This document shows, one piece after another, positions 16,999 through 25,704 of a stretch of 64,000 nt of DNA; within the stretch, counting starts at the first letter, position 1; each line of letters starts with the position of its first letter. The notes under the pieces are model-generated. The model did no database searches. It was not told the DNA's origin and was given only the letters and a program-made list of their open reading frames with translations. The stretch is from the NCBI RefSeq assembly GCF_900111235.1, contig NZ_FOJI01000018.1:1-64000 (forward strand), written 5' to 3'. Position numbers and translations under genes: made by a program. The stretch is from [Clostridium] fimetarium. Lineage in GTDB: Bacteria; Bacillota; Clostridia; Lachnospirales; Lachnospiraceae.

Positions 16999-17952
16999 AT
17001 GGAAGATAAAAGATTTGCACTATTAATTGATGCTGATAATATTTCAGCAAAATACATTTCATCAATATTGGATGAGATGACAAAACATGGAATTACTACG
17101 TATAGAAGAATCTATGGAGATTGGACAAGTACACAATCTACTAAGTGGAAAGCAGAATTACTTGAAAATTCACTGATACCGATTCAACAGTTTAGTAATA
17201 CCGTTGGTAAAAATGCTACAGATTCAGCACTTATCATTGATGCTATGGATATTTTATATACCAATAATATCGATGGATTCTGTATTGTTTCTAGTGATGG
17301 GGATTTCACAAGACTAGCAAGCCGTCTTAGAGAATCAGGTATGATGGTAATTGGAATGGGTGAGAAAAAGACGCCTCGCTCATTTATGACAGCTTGCACG
17401 AAATTCACGAATTTAGAAAACTTAATTGACCAAGATGAAGAAGAGGAAGAGTCACAAGAAATTGTTTCCTATTCATTAAGCAAAGAAAAACAAGTGATTA
17501 ACAAGTCAATTATTGAAAAAACAATAGTTGGAATTATCACAGAAAATCAAAACAAAGATAAAACCACCGGAATTGGTGAAATCGGAAGCCGTTTGGTTAA
17601 CAAATATCCAGATTTTGATGTTAGAAATTATGGCTACAGTCTATTGTCAAAATTTTTAGAAGAAGGTTTACAATTTAATCTACAAAAAAGTAATCGAACA
17701 ATAACGGTTCAACTCAAAGATCCTGGAAAGTCAACAGAAGAACTAGTAAAATATATCATACAGCTCGTAATTAGTGCAGGGGAGCATGGAATTGGAATCA
17801 ATGAACTAAGCAATCTTACTCATAAAAAATATTCTGATTTTAACATTAAAGATTTGGGATATTCACAATTTTCAAAGTTTGCTCAAAGTATAGATGGAAT
17901 AGAAGTATATGAAGATGCAAGCAAAAGAAAAAGAGCGAGACAATTTAAATAA
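16999..17952 (+). CDS. NYN-domain putative ribonuclease with tandem OST-HTH/LOTUS domains
   Basis: A 317-residue protein. Residues 1-145 form a NYN/PIN-like nuclease domain with the expected acidic residues (LIDADN near 9-14, TDSALIIDAMD near 74-84 and SSDGDF near 98-103). Two winged-helix LOTUS/OST-HTH modules follow (about 175-240 and 258-312), each with a YPDF- or YSDF-type core and GYS(LL/QF)SKF. The architecture is typical of bacterial NYN-LOTUS proteins thought to cut or bind RNA. The RNA target is unknown. The start has ATAGGAG. It is a single gene with its own leader hairpins. Confidence 0.88.
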   Translation: MEDKRFALLIDADNISAKYISSILDEMTKHGITTYRRIYGDWTSTQSTKWKAELLENSLIPIQQFSNTVGKNATDSALIIDAMDILYTNNIDGFCIVSSDGDFTRLASRLRESGMMVIGMGEKKTPRSFMTACTKFTNLENLIDQDEEEEESQEIVSYSLSKEKQVINKSIIEKTIVGIITENQNKDKTTGIGEIGSRLVNKYPDFDVRNYGYSLLSKFLEEGLQFNLQKSNRTITVQLKDPGKSTEELVKYIIQLVISAGEHGIGINELSNLTHKKYSDFNIKDLGYSQFSKFAQSIDGIEVYEDASKRKRARQFK

Positions 17953-18130
17953 TCAGAAAAAGAGAAGATAATAAGAAAGTATTTAATTGGAGAGATTGCA
18001 ATTTTAATTCTATCTTGAAAAAATATACCGCGTTTTGGTGCTAACTTAATCATTAGATGCATATATATATTTAGTGTTTAAAAATAGAAATCAAAGCACA
18101 GTATAATTTTTGAAAGGGGGATATAAACAT

Positions 18131-18364
18131 ATGCAAGTAAATTTGAATTCGGTTGATAAAGTTAAAAGATTTGTAATCATAATGTCAGAGATTGAGGATA
18201 ACATCGATTTGGTATCGGGAAGATATATTGTGGATGCGAAATCACTTCTAGGTATATTTAGTTTAGATTTGTCAAAACCAATCAAGCTGGAATTTAACGG
18301 AAGTCACAATGAAGAAAGCATTAAGAAAATATTGCATGAATTTGATTATGAGCTTCAAGCCTAA
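18131..18364 (+). CDS. HPr-like protein without the phosphorylatable histidine
   Basis: A 77-residue protein with the HPr fold pattern, most clearly VDAKSLLGIFSLDLSKPIKLEF, the equivalent of the HPr Ser-46 loop and helix. The region where HPr carries GLHARPA reads VDKVKRFVIIMSEI, with no histidine, so it cannot act as a phosphoryl carrier in the PTS. Clostridia often encode such HPr-like paralogues, probably with regulatory or binding roles. The ATG at 18131 follows AAGGGGGA nine bases upstream; the TTG at 18110 lies before that site and is rejected. The stop codon is inside the terminator stem. Confidence 0.75.
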   Translation: MQVNLNSVDKVKRFVIIMSEIEDNIDLVSGRYIVDAKSLLGIFSLDLSKPIKLEFNGSHNEESIKKILHEFDYELQA

Positions 18365-18385
18365 CCGCTTGAAGTTCTTTTTTTT
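18353..18385 (+). terminator. Terminator overlapping the end of the HPr-like gene
   Basis: CTTCAAGC and GCTTGAAG pair around a 6 nt loop that contains the stop codon. A T-rich run of about ten bases follows. Confidence 0.88.
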
Positions 18386-18543
18386 ACTATTTTCAGTGGC
18401 TTTTATAGTATGTTATTGAAGAAAATTCTATATCATGTTAAAATATAGATAAATTTGGAAAAGGCTAGATCTACATTAACTACTACATTTACAGCTACAT
18501 ATAAATAAGAAAAAGCAGAATACTATGAAAGCGAGGTAAGCAT

Positions 18544-19494
18544 ATGGTCTGGAATCGAAAACGGTTTAAAGAAAAGGCAAAGAAAGCATTTGTGAAAAAT
18601 TATGCTTATGCAGTTGCAGTTTGTTTTTTGGTAGCATTTATTGCAGGCGAATCAGCTAATTCAGTAAAAATAATTACAAAATATGATGCAACAAGAGAAC
18701 AAGCTATGAACGCGGTTAGTCAGATTTCAAAGTATAGTAATAGGCAAGCTATAATAGATTGGTTAAGCGATATTCACATCTTTCCAGAAAAAACTGACAA
18801 TGTAGAGGACTCAACTAAAAAAGGACTGTATGTTTCAGTTATTGAGGATTTAGTCTCAAATGATACATTATTATTAAGACAGTATGAGTTAAATAAAGAA
18901 TATGTAATGAATAACAGAACAGTTATGGCGATAGGAATAGGAATGGGCTCATTAATCATATTATTATTTGACTTATTTATTGGTAATACGTTAATTGTTG
19001 GTAAGAGAAGATTTTTCATGGAAAACAGAATTAAAAATGGTTTCCGAACTCCAATCGGCACGATGCTTTACTGCTATAAGAAAGGTTTGTATGGAAAAAC
19101 AGTCAAGATAATGTTTTTTAGAGACTTATATATTTTTTTGTGGATGCTTACAGTAGTCGGAGGCATAATAAAATATTATGAGTACCGTGCAATCCCATAT
19201 ATTTTGGCAGATAATCTTCAACTTTCAAAAAAAGAAATATTTAAGCTATCAAAATCAATCATGAATGGTTATAAGTGGAAGTTCTTTGTACTAGATCTAT
19301 CATTTGTTCTTTGGAATATATTAGAGTCGTTAACATTTGGAATTGCAGGAATATTCTACATTGTGCCTTACATCGCAGCAACAAAAACGGAAGCATATAT
19401 GGCAATTAGGAATGAAGCAGTTACACTGAATAAGCCATATTCTGAATGCTTAAAAAATCCTCTTTTTGATGAAAATATCGATGAATATTTATAA
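18544..19494 (+). CDS. DUF975-family integral membrane protein
   Basis: A 316-residue membrane protein beginning with the basic segment WNRKRFKEKAKKAFVKNY, which resembles the DUF975 start (helix of the type LKxxAKxxLxxNY). About five hydrophobic segments follow. A long soluble loop (about 45-115) separates the first two spans. The C-terminal part has the family pattern of membrane helices ending near IAATKTEAYMAIRNEA. The function of this family is unknown. GCGAGG lies before the ATG. It is followed 60 bp later by another membrane protein gene on the same strand. Confidence 0.7.
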   Translation: MVWNRKRFKEKAKKAFVKNYAYAVAVCFLVAFIAGESANSVKIITKYDATREQAMNAVSQISKYSNRQAIIDWLSDIHIFPEKTDNVEDSTKKGLYVSVIEDLVSNDTLLLRQYELNKEYVMNNRTVMAIGIGMGSLIILLFDLFIGNTLIVGKRRFFMENRIKNGFRTPIGTMLYCYKKGLYGKTVKIMFFRDLYIFLWMLTVVGGIIKYYEYRAIPYILADNLQLSKKEIFKLSKSIMNGYKWKFFVLDLSFVLWNILESLTFGIAGIFYIVPYIAATKTEAYMAIRNEAVTLNKPYSECLKNPLFDENIDEYL

Positions 19495-19554
19495 ATAAGA
19501 GTTTATTTAAGATATGGTGTTATTAAACTGGGGAGTTAGAGGAGATGCTGTCAT

Positions 19555-20367
19555 ATGAGGATTCAAACAGCTAGAAACAAATTATCCTGCGAGGAAAATA
19601 ATGAGGGAAATGTCAGCAACTTTGGCAATGTTGAAAATGTAGGCAATGTTGAAAATGTAGGCAACAAAGAAAACGATGGCAATGTCAGCAATACTAGTAA
19701 TGCTAGCAAAATTGGTGACGCTGATTATGATATAAAAATTCAAGAATTTGAGCATTCACTACACATCATTAAGGCAAAGGAACGCCAATATTATGAAAAA
19801 TGGTATGGTTTTACTACATATGTATTGTTTTTCTTCACATTTTCTGTAATGGGTTGGTTATGGGAAGTTGGATTGCACATTGTGCAAACTGGTGACTTTG
19901 TTAAAAGAGGTGTACTATATGGACCTTGGCTACCGATATATGGGAGCGGCGGAGTCTTAGTACTTTTGTTACTTAGAAAAATATTTAAAAACCCAATTTT
20001 TACATTTTTTCTTACAATGGTAATTTCATCAATTATGGAGTACTCTACCAGTTGGTTTTTGGAAATGAGAAACGGTGCAAGATGGTGGGATTACAGTGGA
20101 TATTTCATGAATGTAAATGGAAGAATATGTCTTCAAGGAGCAGTCGTGTTTGGTATTGGTGGATGCCTTGTTGCATATGTAATTGCCCCAGGACTCGAAC
20201 TGCTATATAAGAAAATAAATATAAATATAAAAATTGCAATTTGCGTTGTTTTGATTTCCTTAATTCTGACAGATCAGATATATTCATTAAAATACCCTAA
20301 TATGGGAAAAGGTGTAACAGCGACTAAGAGAATAGAAACAATAAAAATAGAAGCGCAGACAGAGTAG
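19555..20367 (+). CDS. Putative CmpB-type ABC transporter permease
   Basis: A 270-residue protein. The first 60 residues are a hydrophilic Asn/Gly/Val/Glu-rich tail encoded partly by two 18 bp tandem repeats (period NVENVG). The rest is a five- to six-span membrane domain of the type called ABC_trans_CmpB: FFTFSVMGWLWEVG, then GVLYGPWLPIYGSGG and EYSTSWFLEM. The family is widespread in Clostridia without a proven substrate, and no ATPase gene is adjacent. A ribosome binding site of moderate quality (GTTAGAGGAG) precedes the ATG. It may be co-transcribed with the DUF975 gene. Confidence 0.75.
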   Translation: MRIQTARNKLSCEENNEGNVSNFGNVENVGNVENVGNKENDGNVSNTSNASKIGDADYDIKIQEFEHSLHIIKAKERQYYEKWYGFTTYVLFFFTFSVMGWLWEVGLHIVQTGDFVKRGVLYGPWLPIYGSGGVLVLLLLRKIFKNPIFTFFLTMVISSIMEYSTSWFLEMRNGARWWDYSGYFMNVNGRICLQGAVVFGIGGCLVAYVIAPGLELLYKKININIKIAICVVLISLILTDQIYSLKYPNMGKGVTATKRIETIKIEAQTE

Positions 20368-20384
20368 AAAAGGAAGTGATTGTT

Positions 20385-20939
20385 ATGAAAGATGCAATCC
20401 TAAAATTCAATAAGGAATTTGTAGCGAATAAAGGTTACGAGAAATATTCAACAAGTAAGTATCCGGAGATGAAAATAGCAATTTTAACCTGTATGGATAC
20501 GAGGTTGGTTGAATTACTACCGGCGGCACTTGGTCTAAAAAATGGCGACGTTAAAATGATCAAGAATGCTGGAGGAACAATAAATGCACCATTTGGCAGT
20601 GCCATTAGAAGCCTATTGGTGGCAATATTTGAACTTGGCGTTAATGAAATCATGGTCATTGGTCATACAGATTGCGGAGTTCAGCATATAGACAGTGAGC
20701 GGATGATTAATCACATGATAGAGCGAGGAATTAGTGAAGATCAGATAGACATGATTAGTTATTGTGGTGTTGATTTTAAAAATTGGCTATCAGGATTTGA
20801 CTCAGTTGAGATATCAGTAAGAAAGAACGTTGAGATGTTAAAGTTACATCCGCTGATTCCTGATGATGTGAAAATAGAAGGATATGTTATTAATTCTGAG
20901 ACCGGAGAACTTCTTGAAGTCACAGAAGATGAAACTTAA
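20385..20939 (+). CDS. Beta-class carbonic anhydrase
   Basis: A 184-residue cytosolic zinc enzyme that interconverts CO2 and bicarbonate. It has the zinc and catalytic dyad CMDTRL (C-x-D-x-R, near residue 32) and the second zinc site GHTDCGVQ (H-x2-C, near 93). The length and lack of further domains fit the small clade-D-type beta enzymes. ATG at 20385 with AGGAAG eight bases upstream is preferred over the GTG at 20376. It lies 17 bp behind the membrane protein gene and may belong to its transcript. A small direct duplication (ACAGAAGATGAAA) marks its 3' end. Confidence 0.92.
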   Translation: MKDAILKFNKEFVANKGYEKYSTSKYPEMKIAILTCMDTRLVELLPAALGLKNGDVKMIKNAGGTINAPFGSAIRSLLVAIFELGVNEIMVIGHTDCGVQHIDSERMINHMIERGISEDQIDMISYCGVDFKNWLSGFDSVEISVRKNVEMLKLHPLIPDDVKIEGYVINSETGELLEVTEDET

Positions 20940-21047
20940 AAGTACAGAAGAGGTGACGTAATAGTACAGAAGATGAAATTTAGAATAAAGCTATAAAATA
21001 AAGTATTTTACTATAATTAGATTTAAAAAAATCAGATTGGAGATAAT

Positions 21048-21596
21048 ATGAAAAAAGTAAGTACATTTTTAACGCAGGGTTTTGAAACAGTAGAAGCGTT
21101 AGCAGTTATTGATATATTAAGAAGAGCAGGAATTACAGTTGATATAATTTCAATCTCAGATAGTCTAGATGTGGTTAGCGCACAAAAAATCGTTGTAAAA
21201 GCAGAATATATCTTTGACGGATATGATTTTTCAGACACAGATATGATATTCCTTCCCGGTGGACCAGGAACCAAAAATTATGAAAAAAATGAAGCGTTTC
21301 TTTCTATAGTAAAAGAGTTTAACAATAAAAATAAATTAATCGCTGCAATATGTGCGGCACCAAGTGTATTAGGTCATCTTGGAATATTAGAAGGAAAGAA
21401 AGCAACTTGTTTTCCTGGCTATGAAAAAGATCTATATGGAGCAGAAGTAGTAGTAGAAAAGGTTGTGACAGATGGAACTATTACGACAGGAATTGGAATG
21501 GGAGCTAGTTTTGAAATGGGATTTGAAATTATAAGAATACTTTTAGGTGAGGAAATGAAAGATAAAATCGAAAAATCTACACAATATATAATATAA
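21048..21596 (+). CDS. DJ-1/PfpI family protein
   Basis: A 182-residue class I glutamine amidotransferase-like protein of the DJ-1 subfamily. The nucleophile elbow is in AAICAAPSVLG (Cys near residue 105) and the acidic partner is Glu near position 16 in the segment GFETVEALAVID. Members act as glyoxalase/deglycase-type or redox-stress proteins; the exact activity is uncertain. The start has TTGGAGA. It is monocistronic, with about 110 bp of AT-rich DNA on either side. Confidence 0.9.
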   Translation: MKKVSTFLTQGFETVEALAVIDILRRAGITVDIISISDSLDVVSAQKIVVKAEYIFDGYDFSDTDMIFLPGGPGTKNYEKNEAFLSIVKEFNNKNKLIAAICAAPSVLGHLGILEGKKATCFPGYEKDLYGAEVVVEKVVTDGTITTGIGMGASFEMGFEIIRILLGEEMKDKIEKSTQYII

Positions 21597-21742
21597 TTAC
21601 TAGGAAATACCTGGTTCAAAGCACATTGTCAAAAATTGCTATAATAATTTTCGAATCCATGCACATAATAATACCAAGATAAGCGACGAAAGAAACTTAT
21701 CTGAAAACTAGAAACCCAATAATATGTATGGAGGTGTATTTT

Positions 21743-21958
21743 ATGACAAACTCAAATGCAAGTACTTCAAGTTCAAAAACAAAAGGTCAAGCAAAAGCAG
21801 CACTTAGTCAATTCAAGATGGAAGTAGCATCTGAATTAGGAGTTCCATTGAAAAATGGATATAACGGTGACCTTACTTCAGCTCAGAACGGTTCTGTTGG
21901 TGGAGAAATGGTTAGAAAAATGATTAAGCAGCAAGAAGATCAAATCTCAGGTAACTAA
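21743..21958 (+). CDS. Alpha/beta-type small acid-soluble spore protein (SASP)
   Basis: A 71-residue protein with the alpha/beta SASP core: FKMEVASELGVPLKNGYNG, then the second conserved segment SVGGEMVRKMI. It coats spore DNA and protects it from UV and heat. The EVASE motif is the cleavage region of the germination protease GPR. GGAGG precedes the ATG by eight bases; the upstream frame start at 21728 is ignored. It is monocistronic and ends before a terminator. Expression from a forespore sigma factor (sigma-G) is expected from the family. This gene shows that the organism forms endospores. Confidence 0.95.
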   Translation: MTNSNASTSSSKTKGQAKAALSQFKMEVASELGVPLKNGYNGDLTSAQNGSVGGEMVRKMIKQQEDQISGN

Positions 21959-22080
21959 TTAACGAAACATTAGACGAAAGTTTATAATTCGATAAAAAAT
22001 TAGAAGCTAATAGAGAAAATGATCAAAAATGAAGAAACTAATCAAATAAATTTATTAAACTAAACAACTAAGTAACTTTA

Positions 22081-22133
22081 AAATAGCAGAGTATGATGAA
22101 TGCATAAGCATTTACCTTCTCTGCTATTTTTCT
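22081..22133. terminator. Terminator between SASP and thioesterase genes
   Basis: AAATAGCAGAG pairs with CTCTGCTATTT across a loop of about 28 nt that contains a small internal AATGCATAAGCATT stem. The T-run follows on the plus strand. The genes are convergent, so it may serve both. Confidence 0.8.
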
Positions 22134-22197
22134 AATAATTTTCTTGAAAAATATTCTAATTACCTACGCTACTATTATTTTAATAACCTACGTTATT

Positions 22198-22719
22198 TTA
22201 ATAACCTTCAAGTTTTCTTTGTATTCTTAATTCAGTTCTTTTGATCGCTGATTCCCATTTTGCTTGCTGTTCAATTGTTTCAATTTTCAAACGAGGAACT
22301 TCAACAGGCTTTTCGAACTCATCCAAAGCGACCATAACAAAAAACGCGCGATTAATAGGGTGACGACTGCCATCAGGTTTTTCTCGATAGGTGTCAATTC
22401 TTATCTCCATAGAAGATCTGCCAACATGAGTAACGTATCCAATTAATACGACTAGGTCATTTAGATAACATCCATTTTTAAATTCAAGATTATCAATGCA
22501 AGCAGTAATGATATTGCTACTAGAATGACGTTTGGCTACAATACCTGCAATTTCATCTATCCAAGCAAGCAATTGGCCACCAAATAATCGGCCGGCGCCA
22601 TTCATGTGTCTGCTCATTAACAAATGAGTCTGCTCAGTTTTTGAATAATCGACAGTTCTGTAAATCTTACCATCTTCATTTATACTATTATTAGCAAGTA
22701 CTATATTTTCATTTTCCAT
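22198..22719 (-). CDS. Acyl-CoA thioesterase (hotdog fold)
   Basis: A 173-residue protein of the YciA/BFIT-type acyl-CoA hydrolases. It has the hotdog signature GRLFGGQLLAWIDEIAG near residues 42-58, which includes the catalytic acid on the central helix, and a second strand pattern VTHVGRSSMEIRIDTYREK. It hydrolyses acyl-CoA to free acid and CoA; chain length cannot be inferred. AGGTAGGAT precedes the ATG. It is transcribed alone on the minus strand, with the second structured repeat about 120 bp upstream. Confidence 0.88.
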   Translation of the reverse strand: MENENIVLANNSINEDGKIYRTVDYSKTEQTHLLMSRHMNGAGRLFGGQLLAWIDEIAGIVAKRHSSSNIITACIDNLEFKNGCYLNDLVVLIGYVTHVGRSSMEIRIDTYREKPDGSRHPINRAFFVMVALDEFEKPVEVPRLKIETIEQQAKWESAIKRTELRIQRKLEGY

Positions 22720-22842
22720 ATTATCCTACCTTTTTAAAACAAATTTTGTGTTATTTAAAATACGGCTTTATTTTACCACGATTACAAAAAAATAAACAGA
22801 GGGTAATATTATTTGGGTGGAAATCTGGTTGTTAGGTGTTGA

Positions 22843-23023
22843 GTGAATATTAATTTCTGATGATCCATTTATCTTGCCTTTCCTTCAAGCAGCATGTTGT
22901 TTTGCAAGCCTCAGGGATGATGAAAATCTCACTTCGTTCGATTTTTATCTGAGTCTTGGAAACAACATTGGCGCTGCTTTCAGCCGGTCTGCGATAAATG
23001 GATCATCAGAAATTAATATTCAC
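22843..23023. repeat. 181 bp structured element with 31 bp perfect terminal inverted repeats, copy 2
   Basis: This is the reverse-orientation homologue of 14867-15048. Ends 22843-22873 and 22993-23023 are perfectly complementary over 31 bp. Outer and inner stems differ from copy 1 by paired changes that keep base pairing (for example AATATCC/GGATATT against ATGATCC/GGATCAT, and AGTAGT/ACTACT against AGCAGC/GCTGCT). Unpaired segments such as GCAGACCGGCTGAAAG and GAAGGAAAGGCAAG are identical in both copies. No open reading frame. Confidence 0.87.
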
Positions 23024-23075
23024 GGATAGGGTTATAAGAGATTTTACCACATAAATGATATTTGGAGGGGGACTG

Positions 23076-23137
23076 AAAAACAGAAGGGCTAAAAAACAGA
23101 AAGGCTAAAAAACAGAAGGGCTAAAAACAGAAGGGCT
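23076..23137. repeat. Four tandem 15-16 bp A-rich repeats
   Basis: Units of AAAAACAGAAGGGCT start at 23076, 23091, 23107 and 23123. They differ in one A and one G/A. They lie between the structured repeat and the next chemoreceptor gene; no function is evident. Confidence 0.8.
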
Positions 23138-23265
23138 AAAAATAATGGGATTAAAATTAAGAGTGTATGATCGGTGATGTTAGATATTAAGCTTATATAA
23201 TAAATATAAAGAATTAAGATGTAAATATAAAATATTTAAAAACTAGAAAAAAATAGGAGAAAAGT

Positions 23266-23352
23266 ATGGTAAATTATGAAAATAATGGTACTATAGTACT
23301 TATGCAAAAAACTTATGTGAAGCACTTATATAAAAAAATGCGAAGAATATGA
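23266..23352 (+). CDS. Possible 28-codon leader peptide before a chemoreceptor gene
   Basis: An ATG at 23266 follows AGGAG by six bases and opens 28 codons ending at TGA 23350, 20 bp before the chemoreceptor start. The peptide is basic and polar (it contains [10 protein letters not shown] at the end) with no membrane helix. The good site and short gap suggest a translated leader, but no homologue is recognised and it could be chance in AT-rich DNA. Confidence 0.35.
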   Translation: MVNYENNGTIVLMQKTYVKHLYKKMRRI

Positions 23353-23372
23353 ATGGGAAAAGGATGAATAAA

Positions 23373-25460
23373 ATGAAGAGAAAATTTAGAGGAATAGGCG
23401 TACAACTTGTCGCTTTTTTTGTGATTGCGATTAGTATCCCAATATTATTGTTAGCGATTACGTCGATTAATACGACACGTTCTGCAATGAAGAGCAACAT
23501 GAAACTTACAAGCGAGCAAACGTTACAGGAGACACAAAAAGGTTTTGATACATATCTTAGGACTCTGACTCTACCAATTGACTTGCTTACAAGGAAAAAT
23601 GAAGTAAAACATTTAGAGGATAGCGGTGTATTAAAAGATAATATTACACAGATTCAAGATTCTTTGCTTGCATCAGTGAAGGTAACACAAGGTTCAGTAA
23701 GAAACTACTATTCCACTAAGAATGGTAAGTTGATTAAATCATGGATTGAAGTGGATGCAGCTGGAACCTCAAAAACATATAACACAAGTGAAGATGGAAT
23801 TGACAATACAAAGAAGGATTGGTATACAAGCTGTATAGGGCAAGTTAGCCGAAATGGAACATTTGCTTCAATCTCAAAACCATATTTAGATACAGCAACT
23901 GGAAAAACAATCTTTACGGTGTCACAAGAGATTAAACTTAACAAGGAGCACTACGGTGTAGTAGCGCTTGATATCGATTTTGATATTCTCAAGAACTATG
24001 TACAAAATATAGGACTTCTAAATACTGGTTTTGTTCTTATGGTAGATAAAGATGGAAATGTAATTGTTGATAATGATAAAAATAAATATGTCAATGGTTC
24101 TGTCAATAAACTTCAGTTTTGGAGTCAGATTCAATCTGATTTGACAGCTGCAACTGGCAAAGATGGAATTACAATGGACAAAACCGTGTTTACATATACA
24201 GAAAAAATTAATGGCGAAAATATTCAAATTGTTGTATTACAAGATGTGGTTACGGGCTGGAAATTAGTTGGTATGATTAGTGAAAATGAAATTTTATCAA
24301 CAGTGAACGGTATTAAGTCTGCGACTGTGCTGTCAGGTATCGTTGCATTTGTTATTGGAATACTTATTGCTATGTTAGTAACTATTATATTTGTAAAAGA
24401 AATAAATAAGATAAAATCTACTATGAAGAGTGTAGCAGATGGCGATTTGACGAAGAGAATTACGGTTAAGAGAAAAGATGAATTTGGTATGTTAGAGAAT
24501 AATTTCAATGAGATGGTTGAAAATGTATCTGCCCTGATTAAGGATGTTGAGGTAAAAACGATCACAATTGTGAGTGCATCAGATAACATTTCAGAAATTG
24601 CAAAGGCTACAACTGAAACAACAAACCAGGTGTCTGAAGCGATTCAGAGTGTTTCAAATGGTGCGGTAGGACAGGCAGAAAGTACTGCTAATGCGACCAA
24701 AGAGGTTGAAAGTCTTGCCCTAAAGTTACAAGAGACTAGAAAGTATGTAAATGATATAAATAATATGTCAACAGATACGCAGCAATTGAGTAGTAAAGGT
24801 ATCGAAATGGTAAATGAATTAATTGTAAAAGCTAAGAAGGCAAGAAGCAATTCAATACTTTCAAAAGATGTTGTTGGTGAGATGGTAGAAAGTATCGATA
24901 AGATTAACTATATTTCTGATGCGATTACAAATATTACAAAGCAAACGAATCTCCTTTCCCTAAACGCAAGTATAGAAGCAGCAAGAGCTGGGGAGAGCGG
25001 TAGAGGATTTGCGGTAGTTGCAGAAGAAATTAGAAAACTTGCCGAACAGTCGAAAGAATCAACAGATGAGATAAAGAAAATAATAGTTGAGATTTCAGCA
25101 AAATCGAATATCGTTGAAAAAACACTTGCTGAAAGTGATGAACTTCATATGGAGCAAAATAAAGCAATTGGGGAAACTAGAGAATTATTTAATGAAATTT
25201 CTGATTCAATTAATATGCTTATAGAAGGTCTTAGAAATATCGGTGATTTAAATAAGAAAATGGATGACAGTAGAGAAGCAGTAGTACAACGTATGGAAAA
25301 TGTTACATCGATATCTTCCGAAACAGCTGCGGCATCAGAAGAAGTGACCGCTTCAGTAGAAGAGGTAAATGCAACCATGCAGACACTTAATGAATATACC
25401 TTTGAGCTAGATGAGATTGCCAATACACTAAAAGAGGCAATTGAAAAATTTAAACTATAA
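23373..25460 (+). CDS. Methyl-accepting chemotaxis protein with dCache sensor
   Basis: A 695-residue receptor. Helix 1 covers about 12-34 and an extracellular double-Cache domain about 40-305 (membrane-proximal part [20 protein letters not shown]). Helix 2 covers about 320-345, then HAMP ([19 protein letters not shown]). The signalling coiled coil has the tip [20 protein letters not shown] near residue 519. ATG 23373 is chosen because AAAAGGA ends eight bases before it; the ATGs at 23349 and 23364 are closer to or before that site. It is the first of two chemoreceptor genes in a row on this strand. The ligand is unknown. Confidence 0.92.
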   Translation: MKRKFRGIGVQLVAFFVIAISIPILLLAITSINTTRSAMKSNMKLTSEQTLQETQKGFDTYLRTLTLPIDLLTRKNEVKHLEDSGVLKDNITQIQDSLLASVKVTQGSVRNYYSTKNGKLIKSWIEVDAAGTSKTYNTSEDGIDNTKKDWYTSCIGQVSRNGTFASISKPYLDTATGKTIFTVSQEIKLNKEHYGVVALDIDFDILKNYVQNIGLLNTGFVLMVDKDGNVIVDNDKNKYVNGSVNKLQFWSQIQSDLTAATGKDGITMDKTVFTYTEKINGENIQIVVLQDVVTGWKLVGMISENEILSTVNGIKSATVLSGIVAFVIGILIAMLVTIIFVKEINKIKSTMKSVADGDLTKRITVKRKDEFGMLENNFNEMVENVSALIKDVEVKTITIVSASDNISEIAKATTETTNQVSEAIQSVSNGAVGQAESTANATKEVESLALKLQETRKYVNDINNMSTDTQQLSSKGIEMVNELIVKAKKARSNSILSKDVVGEMVESIDKINYISDAITNITKQTNLLSLNASIEAARAGESGRGFAVVAEEIRKLAEQSKESTDEIKKIIVEISAKSNIVEKTLAESDELHMEQNKAIGETRELFNEISDSINMLIEGLRNIGDLNKKMDDSREAVVQRMENVTSISSETAAASEEVTASVEEVNATMQTLNEYTFELDEIANTLKEAIEKFKL

Positions 25461-25704
25461 ATAAATTAATTTAGAACTATATACAAATTATTCGATTTAT
25501 TGGAGAAATATGTTGTATTTGGGAATTTTATGCTTTATAATTTCGATATCGTCTTAACTAGGGACTAGATTTGTCGGAAAATATAATTTGCTGCTGGAAG
25601 AGTACTTGTAATAAGTATAGGAATGGTTATTTGAGAGGGACTGTAAGAATTAATAAAACATGCGGTTTAGGATTGCTAAGCGAACTGCAGGAATAGAGGG
25701 GAAA

